Shown: positions 28,009-38,810, counted from the stretch's first letter. The stretch is 64,000 nt of DNA from Syntrophus gentianae (GCF_900109885.1 NZ_FOBS01000001.1:179519-243518); one strand, 5' to 3'. Translations and numbers: made by a program. Notes: a model not told the origin generated them from the letters alone.

Positions 28009-30495
28009 ATGCGGAGTTTTCAAAATAGTTCCATCAGTAAAAAGTTGACCATGATCATCATGTTCACTTGTCTTGTTTCATTTTCTCTCTCTTCTCTCTT
28101 CATCGTCGCCCACAAGGTGATCTGCTACCGGAAAACCCTCGTGGAAAAGATCGACGTTCTGGCAGGCGTGACGGGGCATAACCTCATTGCGCCGCTTCTC
28201 GCCGGCGACTCAAGGGCAGCCGACGAGATCATGAAGATTCTGCAAGGAGACCCGCATATCCTCTCCGCCTGTGTTTACCAGCAAAACGGAAACCGGTTTG
28301 CCACCTATCTCCAGTCCGATTCCCTTCTTGAGGGCAACGACCAGGGATTCAAGTCCTTTTCATGCCCTGCGTCCATAACGCCACAACAGGCAGGAAGCTA
28401 TGACCTTTTCCGGAAAAATCAGATCGAAGTATCCCGCAGTCTCATGTCCGGACGCAATCATGTCGGAACGCTCCAAATCGTCTCGGATCTCAAAGGAGCC
28501 TACTATCAGCTTTACGTTTATATCGCCATCGCCATCCTGATTCTGGCCCTTACCTCCCTGATCGCCTACCTCTTTTCCCGAAAGTTGCAGACCCTTATCT
28601 CGCAACCGATCCTTCAGCTTGCCCACTCCATGCGAAGGGTCAGCGAGCGGGAAGATTTTTCGTTAAGGATTGCGGATCAGCGAAATGACGAGTTGGGAAT
28701 CCTCATGAACGGATTCAACACGATGCTCTCGGAGATCGGCCTGCGAGATGAACAGCGCAAAAGGGACAAGGAAGAGCTCGAGGCCCGTGTCCAGGAACGA
28801 ACGGCAGAACTTGTCAAGGCCAACGAGAAGCTTGGTCAGGCCGAGTTGGTTGCCCGTGAAAACGAGCAATGGCAGAGCATCCTCCTTCAGTCTGTCCTGA
28901 CAGGGATTTTTATCGTCGATGCCCCCACACATAAAGTGCTCTATGCAAATGAGCTCACCTGCCGGCTGGCAGGGAAAAAGGAGGAAGAGCTCGTCGGCTC
29001 GATCTGCAACAGAACCATCTGTCCGACCGAAGTCGGACGATGCCCGATCCTGAACCTGGGAGAGACGATAGACCACTCGGAACGTATTCTTCTCACCGCC
29101 GATGGGGAGCATATTCCGATTATCAAAAATGTTATCCGGATCAATTATCGCGGACGGGATTTCCTCCTCGAAAGCTTTATCGATATCACGGACATCAAAC
29201 GGGCCGAGCAGGAGCTGCTAAAAGCGAAGAACATGGCGGAAGCGGCAAATCTTGCGAAGTCAAAGTTTCTGGCAAACATGAGCCATGAGATCCGCACCCC
29301 GATGAATGGTGTGATCGGCTTTCTGGAGCTTCTTCAGCGGGAGGAGCAACTGACGGGACAGCAGCGCCAATACGTCGACACGGCGCTTTCCTCAGGGGAA
29401 ACGCTGCTTCAGCTCATCAACGATATCCTCGATTTGTCAAAGATCGAAGCGGGGAAAATGGAAATCTCGATGACGGAACTCGATCTTATTTCTCTCGTGC
29501 AGGAAGTGGCTGAATTTTTCAGACAGCCGGCGCAGAGAAAGGGACTTGAAATGGTCGTTTCCATGGAGGAAGAACTCCCCTCCTCTCTTCGGGGAGACCC
29601 TGTTCGCCTGCGGCAGGTACTCGTCAATCTCCTTGGAAATGCCGTCAAATTCACCAGGCAGGGAGGAATTTCCCTCTCCGTTTCTCTGGCAGAAGAGGAA
29701 GAAGATTCGGCTCTTGTCCGGTTCGAGGTCAAGGACACAGGCATCGGGATTGCTCCGGAGGCCCAGTCGACAATTTTCAATGCCTTTTCCCAGGAGGATG
29801 AATCCACAACACGGCAATTTGGCGGAACCGGTCTGGGACTTGCCATTGCCAGTCAGCTCGTCTCCATGATGGGAGGAGAGATCGATGTCGAGAGCATGCC
29901 GGGGAAAGGGTCCACTTTCCGTTTTACGGCACGCCTCGAAAAGCAGAACATTGCCCTGGTTGCTCTCGGGGATCAGGATTTTTCCGAGGTCCGGGCAGAA
30001 CAAGAACTTGCCTGCGAACAAAGCAACACGGGAAAATTCTCTGCTTTTCGCATTCTTCTTGCTGAAGACAATTCCGTCAACCAGGCCGTCGGCACAGCCA
30101 TGCTGGAGTATTTCGGCTGTCGTATCGATGTGGCGGAGGATGGCCTGGAGGCCGTTGACGCGTGGGCCTCAGGGCAGTACGACCTGATCCTCATGGATTG
30201 CCAGATGCCTCGAATGGATGGTTATGAAGCGTCGCGGGAAATTCGCAAGCGAGAGATCCTTGGCGAAGGGAAACCTAGGCATCGCCGAATTCCCATTGTC
30301 GCACTCACGGCCCATGCCCTGGAGGGCGACCGCGAAGTCTGCCTCGAGGCGGGGATGGATGACTACCTGAGCAAACCTTACAAATCAGATCAGCTATACT
30401 CCGTCCTCGTTAAGTGGCTGGTTCCTGCATCAGGCGAGGAGCAGGAAGAAGGGGGGCGGAATATCGAAGTATCGGCAAGCATGACAAGCAGCTGA
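28009..30495 (+). CDS. CHASE8-type hybrid histidine kinase (first copy)
   Basis: An 828-residue membrane kinase. TM1 is about 14-35 and the periplasmic domain 40-165 has the CHASE8 pattern seen in YfiN (a LAGVTGHNLIAPLLAGD-like helix, then [19 protein letters not shown]). TM2 is about 170-190, then HAMP (about 190-245) and a PAS domain (about 285-400) with three cysteines (C333, C338, C345). The kinase core has H426 in [11 protein letters not shown] box LLGNAVKFT and G boxes. A C-terminal receiver carries the phospho-Asp of LILMDCQMP. It is closely similar to the kinase at 33731, a probable duplication. It has no HPt domain of its own. Confidence 0.93.
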   Translation: MRSFQNSSISKKLTMIIMFTCLVSFSLSSLFIVAHKVICYRKTLVEKIDVLAGVTGHNLIAPLLAGDSRAADEIMKILQGDPHILSACVYQQNGNRFATYLQSDSLLEGNDQGFKSFSCPASITPQQAGSYDLFRKNQIEVSRSLMSGRNHVGTLQIVSDLKGAYYQLYVYIAIAILILALTSLIAYLFSRKLQTLISQPILQLAHSMRRVSEREDFSLRIADQRNDELGILMNGFNTMLSEIGLRDEQRKRDKEELEARVQERTAELVKANEKLGQAELVARENEQWQSILLQSVLTGIFIVDAPTHKVLYANELTCRLAGKKEEELVGSICNRTICPTEVGRCPILNLGETIDHSERILLTADGEHIPIIKNVIRINYRGRDFLLESFIDITDIKRAEQELLKAKNMAEAANLAKSKFLANMSHEIRTPMNGVIGFLELLQREEQLTGQQRQYVDTALSSGETLLQLINDILDLSKIEAGKMEISMTELDLISLVQEVAEFFRQPAQRKGLEMVVSMEEELPSSLRGDPVRLRQVLVNLLGNAVKFTRQGGISLSVSLAEEEEDSALVRFEVKDTGIGIAPEAQSTIFNAFSQEDESTTRQFGGTGLGLAIASQLVSMMGGEIDVESMPGKGSTFRFTARLEKQNIALVALGDQDFSEVRAEQELACEQSNTGKFSAFRILLAEDNSVNQAVGTAMLEYFGCRIDVAEDGLEAVDAWASGQYDLILMDCQMPRMDGYEASREIRKREILGEGKPRHRRIPIVALTAHALEGDREVCLEAGMDDYLSKPYKSDQLYSVLVKWLVPASGEEQEEGGRNIEVSASMTSS

Positions 30496-30928
30496 GGCAG
30501 TTTCCCTGAGAAAACAGCCCCGGGAGGAGTCGCCATAACTCCTGCGCGCCGTTTGCAAACCGGTCAAATCGACTTTTTTTCATTTAACATCAAATTTCCC
30601 TTTTCCTTGAGAGCATTATCGTCTTCTCGACGCATGCCCGGTCCTCTTTGCGCTACCCTAATATTTAAGGGGAAATAAGGACGCAAAGGATCGGGCCAAC
30701 AGCGTCAGGGCAGAAGGCATCAAAGCGGCTTTTTCACAACCCTTTCCCGAACTTTCCCAGATGAGACCCAAAATGTCACAATTAGGCATACTCATTGCTG
30801 TACCACAAAATTCATATGGGATAAATTTAATATAATTCTACTGCAGGGAAAGCAAAAAAAGGAAGGATGTCGTTTCTGAATGAAACATTCACCAGGAAAT
30901 ACCTAACCGGATAAAGAAGCGATAAGCC
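30496..30928. other. 433-base gap between signalling genes
   Basis: No gene was found. The stretch holds a long hairpin at 30636-30696 and, at 30831-30836, a TATAAT that could be the -10 of the TonB-receptor operon; no good -35 accompanies it. Confidence 0.5.
30636..30696. repeat. Long-armed hairpin of unknown role
   Basis: Outer arms GCCCG/CGGGC and inner arms CTTTGCG/CGCAAAG are separated by an unequal internal loop, with a further CCCT...AGGG pairing inside. No U-run follows. It lies about 230 bases upstream of the receptor gene. Confidence 0.5.
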
Positions 30929-33061
30929 ATGAATCTCTACTCTGCACAATTGTTCAAGCTCGCAAATTCGATACCTTACCGCCCCGTAACGACAAAAGGC
31001 ACGATGAACCCGTCAAGGAATCGGGCACCGGGGGAAACAGATTTCCTCGGAATCCTGCTTTGCCTTGTCTTTCTTTCTCTCGGGATCTTTATTCCTTCCG
31101 CCCTGGCAGCAAACGGCAACTCAAGGGATCTGACGGAGATGGATATTGAAGACCTGATGCAGCTCGAAATTACCTCCGTATCCAGAAAGCCTCAGCGTTT
31201 TTCCGATGCGGCGGCTGCCGTTTTTGTGATTACGGAAGACGACCTTCGCCGTTCCGGAGCGACGAGCATTCCCGAAGCCCTTCGAATGGTACCCGGCCTG
31301 GAAGTGGCGCGCATCGATTCGAATCGATGGGCCATCACTTCCCGGGGATTCAACAATTTCACCGCCAACAAGCTCCTGGTGCTCCTCGACGGACGCAGTG
31401 TCTATCAGCCCCTCTTCTCCGGCGTTTACTGGGATATGCAGGATGTCATCCTGCAGGATATTGAACGGATCGAGGTGATCCGGGGACCCGGCGCCACCCT
31501 CTGGGGCGCCAATGCCGTCAACGGGGTCATCAACATCATCACCAAGAAAGCGGAGGATACCCAGGGGGGGCTTCTGGCAGCCGGAACGGGAACGACAGAA
31601 CGAGGATTCGGCAGTCTCCGCTATGGTACGCAGATTGGAGAAGGAAAATTCCTGAGAGCCTACGCCAAGTATTTCAACCGCGATTCGTTCCCCAGCGTGA
31701 ACGGCGGGAACTCTTCAGACGCCTGGGAGTCGGCCCGGTGCGGATTCCGGATGGATTCGGAGTTTTCGTCGGACAATTCCCTTACCCTCCAGGGGGATAT
31801 TGCCCAGAATACGAGCGATGAAATTCTCGAATCTCCCGACTTGACCCCACCGGACTATTCCAAGAGTTTTCGAGGATCAAACTACAAAGAAGGCTACCTT
31901 TTGAGCCGCTGGCAGCGCAGCTTCTCCGCCACCTCCGATATGTCCCTTCAGATCTATTATGATTGGAGCGACAGAAAAGCACCGGATAACCGGGAAAAAA
32001 GAAATACCGTCGATGTGGAGCTGCAGCACAACTTCAATCTGGGCAATCGGCAGGCCATCGTCTGGGGACTGGATTATCGCTATACAAATGGCTCTTTCAG
32101 CTCCAGGACCCCTTATTTAACGGTCGATTCTTCCCCGCAGGGGCATCAACTCTTCAGCGGCTTTATCCAGAACGACATGACTCTGATCGACAAACGGCTG
32201 CACATGATCCTGGGCTCAAAATTCGAGCACAACGATTATACGGGAATCGAGATACAGCCAAGCGGCCGGCTTCTCTGGACTCCTTCCGAGCACCACACCT
32301 TCTGGGGATCGATTTCCCGAGCCGTGCGAACCCCGAGCTGGGGGGAATCCGCAGGAACGATCCCCAGTTCGGTCCTTGCTCCGCTGACCCAGGAAAACCC
32401 TTCGCCTTTTCCCGCCATCATCTCCATGGTCGGCAGCGAAGACCTGGACTCGGAAAAACTGATCGCCTATGAGCTTGGGTATCGTTTCCACCCGGGAGCG
32501 CGATTTTCTCTTGACGCAACAACCTTCTACAATTCCTACTCCAATCTGATCAACGGGCGGCAGGGAAACCCGGAATTCATCGCTGCGCCGACGCCCCATT
32601 GGATTATCCCCATTGACGGGTGCAACAACCTGGAGGGGAAATCCTATGGCTTCGAGTTATCCGGCGACTGGAAGGTTATGCCTCGGTGGCGCCTTCAGGC
32701 AGCCTACACCTACCTGCACATGATTCTCCGGGCAAAAGAAGGGAAAGACATCTTCATGGCGAGTTCCGACGGGACAAGCCCTCACAACCAGATTTCGCTC
32801 CGTTCCTCCTTCGATCTCACAAAGACCATCGAGTTGGACGCCTGGGCTCGCTACGTCGACTCGATCAAAAGCCTCGGCATCCCGTCCTATACCACCCTCG
32901 ATCTTCGCCTGGCCTGGAAACCGCGCCCCGGCCTTGAGCTCTCCCTTGTCGGGCAGAACCTCCTCGATGCCGAACACCAGGAATACTACCAGCAAAGCCT
33001 CAGCGGCAATGCCACAGAAGTGCCTCGCAGCGTTTACGGAATGGTTGCCTGGAATTTTTAA
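30929..33061 (+). CDS. TonB-dependent outer-membrane receptor (first)
   Basis: A 710-residue receptor. The signal peptide core is about 40-60 (LLCLVFLSLGIFIPSALA). After it comes the short motif DLTEMDIEDLMQLE, also found in the second receptor here. The plug domain (about 80-205) ends in IERIEVIRGPGATLWGANAVNGVINIITKK. A 22-strand barrel follows and the protein ends in an aromatic residue (AWNF), as outer-membrane barrels do. An alternative start at 31004 gives a more usual signal peptide. It heads a tight gene group with YfiR and a hybrid kinase. Substrate unknown. Confidence 0.92.
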   Translation: MNLYSAQLFKLANSIPYRPVTTKGTMNPSRNRAPGETDFLGILLCLVFLSLGIFIPSALAANGNSRDLTEMDIEDLMQLEITSVSRKPQRFSDAAAAVFVITEDDLRRSGATSIPEALRMVPGLEVARIDSNRWAITSRGFNNFTANKLLVLLDGRSVYQPLFSGVYWDMQDVILQDIERIEVIRGPGATLWGANAVNGVINIITKKAEDTQGGLLAAGTGTTERGFGSLRYGTQIGEGKFLRAYAKYFNRDSFPSVNGGNSSDAWESARCGFRMDSEFSSDNSLTLQGDIAQNTSDEILESPDLTPPDYSKSFRGSNYKEGYLLSRWQRSFSATSDMSLQIYYDWSDRKAPDNREKRNTVDVELQHNFNLGNRQAIVWGLDYRYTNGSFSSRTPYLTVDSSPQGHQLFSGFIQNDMTLIDKRLHMILGSKFEHNDYTGIEIQPSGRLLWTPSEHHTFWGSISRAVRTPSWGESAGTIPSSVLAPLTQENPSPFPAIISMVGSEDLDSEKLIAYELGYRFHPGARFSLDATTFYNSYSNLINGRQGNPEFIAAPTPHWIIPIDGCNNLEGKSYGFELSGDWKVMPRWRLQAAYTYLHMILRAKEGKDIFMASSDGTSPHNQISLRSSFDLTKTIELDAWARYVDSIKSLGIPSYTTLDLRLAWKPRPGLELSLVGQNLLDAEHQEYYQQSLSGNATEVPRSVYGMVAWNF

Positions 33062-33094
33062 AAGGGAAGAAAACTTAAGGGCTGAACAAGATCC

Positions 33095-33721
33095 ATGTCG
33101 TTTCCACTGACCTATATTCATCAATTCCGAAGCATCGGGAAGCAGGAAGTCAAGGCTGATTCTTCCAGAGCAGCAAGGCTCTGCCGGATAATGCTCCTTC
33201 TTTTCCTTTCCTTGATGCTCTTGAAATTGAATGTCTCCCGGGTCGAAGCAGCGGGCCCTGATCCCTCTCAGGTCAAGGCTGCCTTTGTTTATAATTTTAC
33301 GAAATTTGTTTCCTGGCCGCCGGAAACGCTGCCGCCCGAGGCCTCTCGAATAACGCTCTGCGTCCTCGGCAACGATTCGCTGGGAGATACGCTCGAATCC
33401 CTGTCGGGAAAGACGGCCAGTGGGAGAGTCCTGTCCGTGAAACGGATCAAGAGGAGAGAAGAAGCCTCCGAATGCGAAATTCTTTACCTCTGCAAATCGG
33501 AATCGAGGCATATGAAAGAGATTCTGCAAGGCGTCAAGAGCGGCGTGCTGACCATTGGGGATATGAGAAATTTTATTTCCTCAGGGGGTATGATCAACTT
33601 TGTAATTGATAACAACCGGGTCTCTTTTGAGATCAATCCGGATGCCGCTGCAACGGGGAGGATCCGGATCAGTTCACAACTCCTGAGACTCGCCAAGATT
33701 GTACGAAATGACGACCGATAG
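33095..33721 (+). CDS. YfiR/HmsC-like periplasmic protein (DUF4154)
   Basis: A 208-residue exported protein. A long N-terminal stretch leads into a hydrophobic signal segment with likely cleavage after VEA (about 50). The mature part has the DUF4154 pattern: VKAAFVYNFTKFVSWP at the start, CVLGND, and near the end GMINFVIDNNRVSFEINPDAA. In Pseudomonas, YfiR holds the CHASE8 cyclase YfiN inactive in the periplasm. Here the gene sits nine bases before a CHASE8 histidine kinase, so that kinase is the likely target. Confidence 0.9.
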   Translation: MSFPLTYIHQFRSIGKQEVKADSSRAARLCRIMLLLFLSLMLLKLNVSRVEAAGPDPSQVKAAFVYNFTKFVSWPPETLPPEASRITLCVLGNDSLGDTLESLSGKTASGRVLSVKRIKRREEASECEILYLCKSESRHMKEILQGVKSGVLTIGDMRNFISSGGMINFVIDNNRVSFEINPDAAATGRIRISSQLLRLAKIVRNDDR

Positions 33722-33730
33722 AGAGAGATT

Positions 33731-36310
33731 ATGTTGAATTTCCAGAACAGTTCCATCCGCAAAAAGCTGACACGGATCATCATGATGACCTGCTGTGTCT
33801 CTCTTTTTCTTGCGATATCGCTTTTCGTCACCCACGAAATCTTCTCTTACCGGAAAAATCTTGTGGCAAAGGTCGACACCCTGGCTAAAGTAACGGCGAA
33901 CAACCTCATCGCCCCCCTTCTCTTCAACGATCAACAATCGGCAGAAGAGACCCTGAAAGCATTGAAAGGGGAGCCCCACATTCTCTCCGCCTGTGTTTTC
34001 GGACAGGACGGTCGCCGCTTTGCTCAATACCTGAAAGGAAAGGGCAAGGCCAACACCCTGGCGAAGGAGTCTTCATCGATCGATTGCCCCGCAACCTCTG
34101 CACCACAGAAGGAAATGACCGGATGGGTTTTCAAGAACAATCGGCTGGAAGTATCCCGCGTCATCCTGTCCGAAAGGGATCGGCTGGGGGCCCTTTACAT
34201 CATCTCGGACCTGGGCGATCTGTATAGCCAGTTATTATGGTATCTCTCCATGGCCATCCTGATCATGGGCGCCATCTCACTGATTGCCTATCTGCTTTCC
34301 AAGAAGCTGCAGAAAGTCATATCGGATCCCATTCTCAATCTTGCCCAATCCATGAAAGGCGTCTCCGAGAAGAAGGATTATTCCCTGAGGATGAATTATC
34401 AGGGAACTGATGAGCTGGGAATCCTCATGGCCGGGTTCAATGAAATGCTGTCGGAAATCTCCCTGCGCGATGAACAACTTCAGAATTCCCGGGATCAGCT
34501 CGAGAAACGCGTTGTGGAAAGAACCGTCGAACTTGTCAAGGCCAATCGGGATCTCGCCAGGGCCGAAAGGCTCGCCCGTGAGCACGAGAACTGGCTTGAC
34601 AACATTCTCAAGTCGGTCCTCACGGGAATCTTCATCGTAGATGCCCACTCTCACAGAATATTGTACGCCAATGGACTTGCCTGCCAACTGACAGGCAAGA
34701 CGGAAGATGAACTGGTCGGCTCGGTCTGTCACGAAACAGTTTGCCCGGCAGCGGTCAATCGATGCCCGGTCACGGATCTGGGACAGACCATCGATAATTC
34801 GGAAAGGATTCTTCTCCATAAAAGTGGCGAGCGCATTCCGATTATTAAAAATGTCATCCGGATGAATTTTCAGGGTCGGGATATTCTCCTCGAAAGCTTC
34901 ATCAATATCGCGGAAAGAAAGCAGATGGAACAGCAGCTTCTGACAGCGAAGGAGGCGGCAGAAACATCCAATATCGCCAAATCTCAGTTCCTGGCAAACA
35001 TGAGCCATGAGATCCGCACGCCGATGAACGGCGTCATTGGCTTTCTGGAACTGCTGCAGCGGGAAGAGCGGATGACGGAACAGCAACACAGATACATCGC
35101 CATGGCGCTCAACTCCGGGGAAATTCTCCTGCAACTGATCAATGATATCCTCGATCTTTCGAAAATCGAGGCGGGGAAAATGGAAATTGTAGCAACGGAG
35201 CTCAATCTCCTCAATCTTACGGAAGATGTGGTGAATTCCTTCAGCAAACAGGCGCAGATGAAAGGAATTGAACTTTCCTGCCATGTTGCGAACAGTATCC
35301 CTTCCGTTCTCCGGGGTGATCCCGTACGTCTGCGGCAGATTCTCTTCAATCTTCTGGGAAACGCGGTCAAGTTCACCGAAAAGGGAGAAGTCTCGCTCGA
35401 TGTTTCAACGGAGGAAGAAATGGAACAATCCCTGTTGATCCGGTTTGAGGTCAGGGACACGGGCATTGGAATTGCCCCGGAGGCCCTGACGAAAATCTTC
35501 GACGCCTTTACCCAGGCGGACGGGTCCACGACGCGTCAATATGGAGGAACAGGCCTTGGACTTACCATCGCCAGCCAACTGGCCCCGATGATGGGCGGGA
35601 AAATAGACGTCGAGAGTGTCCATGGAAAAGGCTCTACCTTCCGGTTCACGGCGCGGCTCGAAAGGCAGGACAGTACAAGGGAAGTTCTCAACGCCCTTGC
35701 CTCCCTGGGGGAATCCATCGTTTCCAGAGATGAGGAGGTTCATGAGCATTCCGATGGCCCAAAGAACAAAGGGGAATTCTCTTCTTTCCAGGTCCTGCTT
35801 GTGGAGGACAATCCCGTCAATCAGGCTCTGGGCTTAGCGATGCTGGAATATTTCGGTTGCCGGACAGATGTTGCAGAAAATGGCCAGGAGGCACTTGAAG
35901 CCTTTTCCATCAAATCTTACGACATCATCATGATGGATTGTCAAATGCCTCTGATGGACGGCTATGAGGCAACACGGGCCATTCGGCAGGAGGAAAGAAA
36001 TCGCGACGGCGGACGCGAGTCCCGCCATATCCCTATTGTGGCCCTTACGGCCCACGCCATGGAAGGCGATCGGGAGACGTGCCTTGAGGCAGGCATGGAT
36101 GACTACCTTAGCAAGCCTTACAAATCCGATGAACTTTACGCCGTCCTGTCCAAATGGCTGGTTTCCGGCTCAGAAGGAGAAGAAGGCGGAAAAAACGTCA
36201 GAGAAGTTAGAAAACAAAATTCAAGGGATGCAGAGCAGGATACCGTCTCCCTTTCATCAAACAGGAAACCGCCAGACCGGCAGCCCCCCCTGTACTGGAG
36301 GAAGAACTGA
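33731..36310 (+). CDS. CHASE8-type hybrid histidine kinase (second copy)
   Basis: An 859-residue kinase with the same layout as the one at 28009. TM1 is about 14-35, the CHASE8-like periplasmic domain 40-165, TM2 about 168-190, HAMP, and a PAS domain with three cysteines (C333, C338, C345). The kinase core has H426 in [10 protein letters not shown], and a C-terminal receiver has the phospho-Asp in IIMMDCQMP. The two align residue for residue over much of their length, so one arose by duplication. It directly follows the YfiR gene. A low-complexity tail of about 35 residues ends the protein. Confidence 0.94.
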   Translation: MLNFQNSSIRKKLTRIIMMTCCVSLFLAISLFVTHEIFSYRKNLVAKVDTLAKVTANNLIAPLLFNDQQSAEETLKALKGEPHILSACVFGQDGRRFAQYLKGKGKANTLAKESSSIDCPATSAPQKEMTGWVFKNNRLEVSRVILSERDRLGALYIISDLGDLYSQLLWYLSMAILIMGAISLIAYLLSKKLQKVISDPILNLAQSMKGVSEKKDYSLRMNYQGTDELGILMAGFNEMLSEISLRDEQLQNSRDQLEKRVVERTVELVKANRDLARAERLAREHENWLDNILKSVLTGIFIVDAHSHRILYANGLACQLTGKTEDELVGSVCHETVCPAAVNRCPVTDLGQTIDNSERILLHKSGERIPIIKNVIRMNFQGRDILLESFINIAERKQMEQQLLTAKEAAETSNIAKSQFLANMSHEIRTPMNGVIGFLELLQREERMTEQQHRYIAMALNSGEILLQLINDILDLSKIEAGKMEIVATELNLLNLTEDVVNSFSKQAQMKGIELSCHVANSIPSVLRGDPVRLRQILFNLLGNAVKFTEKGEVSLDVSTEEEMEQSLLIRFEVRDTGIGIAPEALTKIFDAFTQADGSTTRQYGGTGLGLTIASQLAPMMGGKIDVESVHGKGSTFRFTARLERQDSTREVLNALASLGESIVSRDEEVHEHSDGPKNKGEFSSFQVLLVEDNPVNQALGLAMLEYFGCRTDVAENGQEALEAFSIKSYDIIMMDCQMPLMDGYEATRAIRQEERNRDGGRESRHIPIVALTAHAMEGDRETCLEAGMDDYLSKPYKSDELYAVLSKWLVSGSEGEEGGKNVREVRKQNSRDAEQDTVSLSSNRKPPDRQPPLYWRKN

Positions 36311-36326
36311 AAAGGAGGACTTCATA

Positions 36327-38810
36327 ATGAAAAAAAGACCCGAGGGGAATGCCCCTCTGATTCTTGTGGTTGATGATGACACGGTGATGCGCATGCTCGC
36401 CCATGCCGCCCTGGAAAAGGAAGGCTATCGAGTGGAAGAAGCGGAAAACGGCGTAGAGGCCTTGTCCCTTCTTTCTCCCCTGAAACCGGACCTGATTCTC
36501 CTGGACGTCATGATGCCGGAGATGGACGGCTTCTCCACCTGTGAGCAGATACGCCGATCTCCCGGACAGGAACGTATCCCGATATGCATGATGACCGGCC
36601 TGGATGATACCGGATCGATCCACCACGCCTACCAGGTCGGGGCAACGGACTTCATCACCAAACCGATCAACTGGCTGCTCCTTGGCTATCGCGTACGCTA
36701 CATGCTTCGGGCAAGCAAGGCCTTCGACGATGTCTATCGAGCGGAATCCAAAAGCCGAGCCCTGCTGGGCGCCATCCCCGATGGAATGTTACGGATCTCT
36801 TCTGACGGCGCCTTGCTCGAATCGCGAAATTCCCTTGACCACATCCTTCCGCCCGTTAACGAAGGGGACCATCCCAATATCTTCGAATTCCTGCCGTCAC
36901 AGCTTGCCCATCAGCTCATGGGGCAGGTTCATAAGACCCTGCAGACAGGAAGCGTCCAGTTGTTGGAATGCAGTGTGGCCATCCAGGGAGCACTCCGCGA
37001 TTGGGAGATTCGGACAATCCAGAGCGGCGAAAATGAGGCCCTGAACATTGTGCGTGACATCACGGAGCGGAAACGGACGGAAAAGGCGCTCAGGGAAAGC
37101 GAGGAACGCTACGCCCTCGCCTCTCTTGCCGCCAATGACGGGTTATGGGACTGGAATCTCCTGACCAAAGAGGTCCACTTTTCCAGCCGCTGGAAGGGCC
37201 TTCTCGGCTACAAAGAGGAGGAAATCGGCACGGGCATTGAGGAATGGCTCAACCGCATTCATCCCGACGATTCGGAACAGGTCAAGGTCGAGATCAACTC
37301 CCACATCGAAGGTCTTAACGCTCATTTTATCAACGAACACCGGATGCGTCACAAGGATGGAAGTTACCGCTGGATTCTCTCCCGGGGAATCGCCGTGCGC
37401 GAGGAGACCGGCATCGCCTATCGAATGGCCGGTTCCCATACGGACATCAGCGCGAGGAAATTCGCCGAGGAACAGTTGCAGCACGATGCCTTCTACGACG
37501 GCCTGACCGGTCTTCCCAACCGGGCGCTGTTCATGGACCGCCTCAACAATGCCCTCCGAAGGACCCGTCGTGTTCCGGATTTCACCTGCGCCGTTTTCTT
37601 CCTTGATCTGGACCGCTTCAAGATGATCAACGACAGTCTCGGCCACCTGGCGGGAGATGCCGTTCTTGTCGAAACGGCCCGTCGCCTGGAGAAATGCGCC
37701 CGTCCGGGGGACACAACGGCCCGGCTCGGAGGAGACGAATTTGTCATGCTCTTTGAGGACATCAAGAATGAGGAGAATGCGAAAGCCATTGCCGAACGGA
37801 TACAGAAAGCCTTTATGGAACCTTTTCGTGTCAGTGAAGCCGAACTTGTCAGCACGCCCAGCATCGGCATTGCCCTCGGTTCGTCCGAATATCTCCATGC
37901 CGAAGATCTCCTCCGCGACGCGGACATTACCATGTATCAGGCAAAGGCGCTCGGCAGGGGCCGTTGCGAGGTATTTTCCCCTGCCATGAGGTTGAGGGCC
38001 GTGGCCCTCGTCCGTCTCGAAGCGGATCTGCGCGCAGCGCTGGAACGGGACGAGTTCCACATTCATTACCAGCCCATTGTATCCCTTAAGGACAGTCGCA
38101 TCGTCGGCATGGAGGCCCTGCTGCGTTGGCAGCATCCCCACCAGGGACTCATCGCGCCCTCTGATTTCATTCCACTCGCGGAGGATACCGGCCTGATTCT
38201 CCCCATGGGGGAATGGGTGCTGCGCACCGCCTGCGGGCATCTGAAAACCTGGCTCGACAACGGGGTTCCGCCATTGCGCCTGGCCGTCAACATCTCCCCG
38301 GTCCAGCTCAAAGATCCGGGGTTTACCGACATGGTTACAACCGTGATCAAGGAGTCGGGAATAAAACCGGATAATCTCGAGCTGGAAATTACTGAGACCG
38401 TTCTCATGGAACAGACTTCGTCGATCGTGGAGGTCCTGCTCAAGCTGAAGGCCTTCGGCATCCATATCTCCCTGGATGACTTCGGCACGGGCTATTCCTC
38501 ACTGAACTATCTTCAGAATTTGCCCATTGACACCCTGAAGATCGACCGGTCCTTTATCAGGAAGCTGTTTTTCAACCAGGAACAGCCGAAGATCATCGAG
38601 ACCATCCTGACGCTCGGCAACAACCTGGGAATGGAGGTGATCGCCGAAGGCATTGAGACGACCGAACAGCTCAAGAAGCTGCAGGCCATGAAATGCCGGC
38701 AGGGCCAGGGCTTTTTCTTCTCAAGGCCCATGGATGAAAGCGCGGCGGCTTCCTTACTTTCTTCCTTTCCCGGCGCAAAAACGAAAGTTGCGCCGGAACG
38801 GTTGCTCTGA
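36327..38810 (+). CDS. Receiver-PAS-PAS-GGDEF-EAL response regulator
   Basis: An 827-residue cyclic di-GMP protein. The receiver (1-125) has phospho-Asp D60 in LILLDVMMPEMDG. One or two PAS domains follow (about 145-385), then GGDEF at 468-472 with the RxxD I-site (RPGD) before it, and EAL (EALLRWQHP, from 596) with DDFGTGYSS downstream. Both catalytic signatures are intact, so it may make or degrade c-di-GMP. AAGGAGG places the start at 36327. It is the likely output of the preceding kinase. Confidence 0.93.
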   Translation: MKKRPEGNAPLILVVDDDTVMRMLAHAALEKEGYRVEEAENGVEALSLLSPLKPDLILLDVMMPEMDGFSTCEQIRRSPGQERIPICMMTGLDDTGSIHHAYQVGATDFITKPINWLLLGYRVRYMLRASKAFDDVYRAESKSRALLGAIPDGMLRISSDGALLESRNSLDHILPPVNEGDHPNIFEFLPSQLAHQLMGQVHKTLQTGSVQLLECSVAIQGALRDWEIRTIQSGENEALNIVRDITERKRTEKALRESEERYALASLAANDGLWDWNLLTKEVHFSSRWKGLLGYKEEEIGTGIEEWLNRIHPDDSEQVKVEINSHIEGLNAHFINEHRMRHKDGSYRWILSRGIAVREETGIAYRMAGSHTDISARKFAEEQLQHDAFYDGLTGLPNRALFMDRLNNALRRTRRVPDFTCAVFFLDLDRFKMINDSLGHLAGDAVLVETARRLEKCARPGDTTARLGGDEFVMLFEDIKNEENAKAIAERIQKAFMEPFRVSEAELVSTPSIGIALGSSEYLHAEDLLRDADITMYQAKALGRGRCEVFSPAMRLRAVALVRLEADLRAALERDEFHIHYQPIVSLKDSRIVGMEALLRWQHPHQGLIAPSDFIPLAEDTGLILPMGEWVLRTACGHLKTWLDNGVPPLRLAVNISPVQLKDPGFTDMVTTVIKESGIKPDNLELEITETVLMEQTSSIVEVLLKLKAFGIHISLDDFGTGYSSLNYLQNLPIDTLKIDRSFIRKLFFNQEQPKIIETILTLGNNLGMEVIAEGIETTEQLKKLQAMKCRQGQGFFFSRPMDESAAASLLSSFPGAKTKVAPERLL

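Noticed and set aside
30679..30698. GGACGCAAAGGATCGGGCC looks like one strand of the GEMM (c-di-GMP-I) riboswitch core.
   Set aside because: The partner elements of the aptamer (the GGGCAAACC-type 5' strand and the GGTTACC-type second stem) are not found, and CGCAAAG instead pairs with CTTTGCG upstream.
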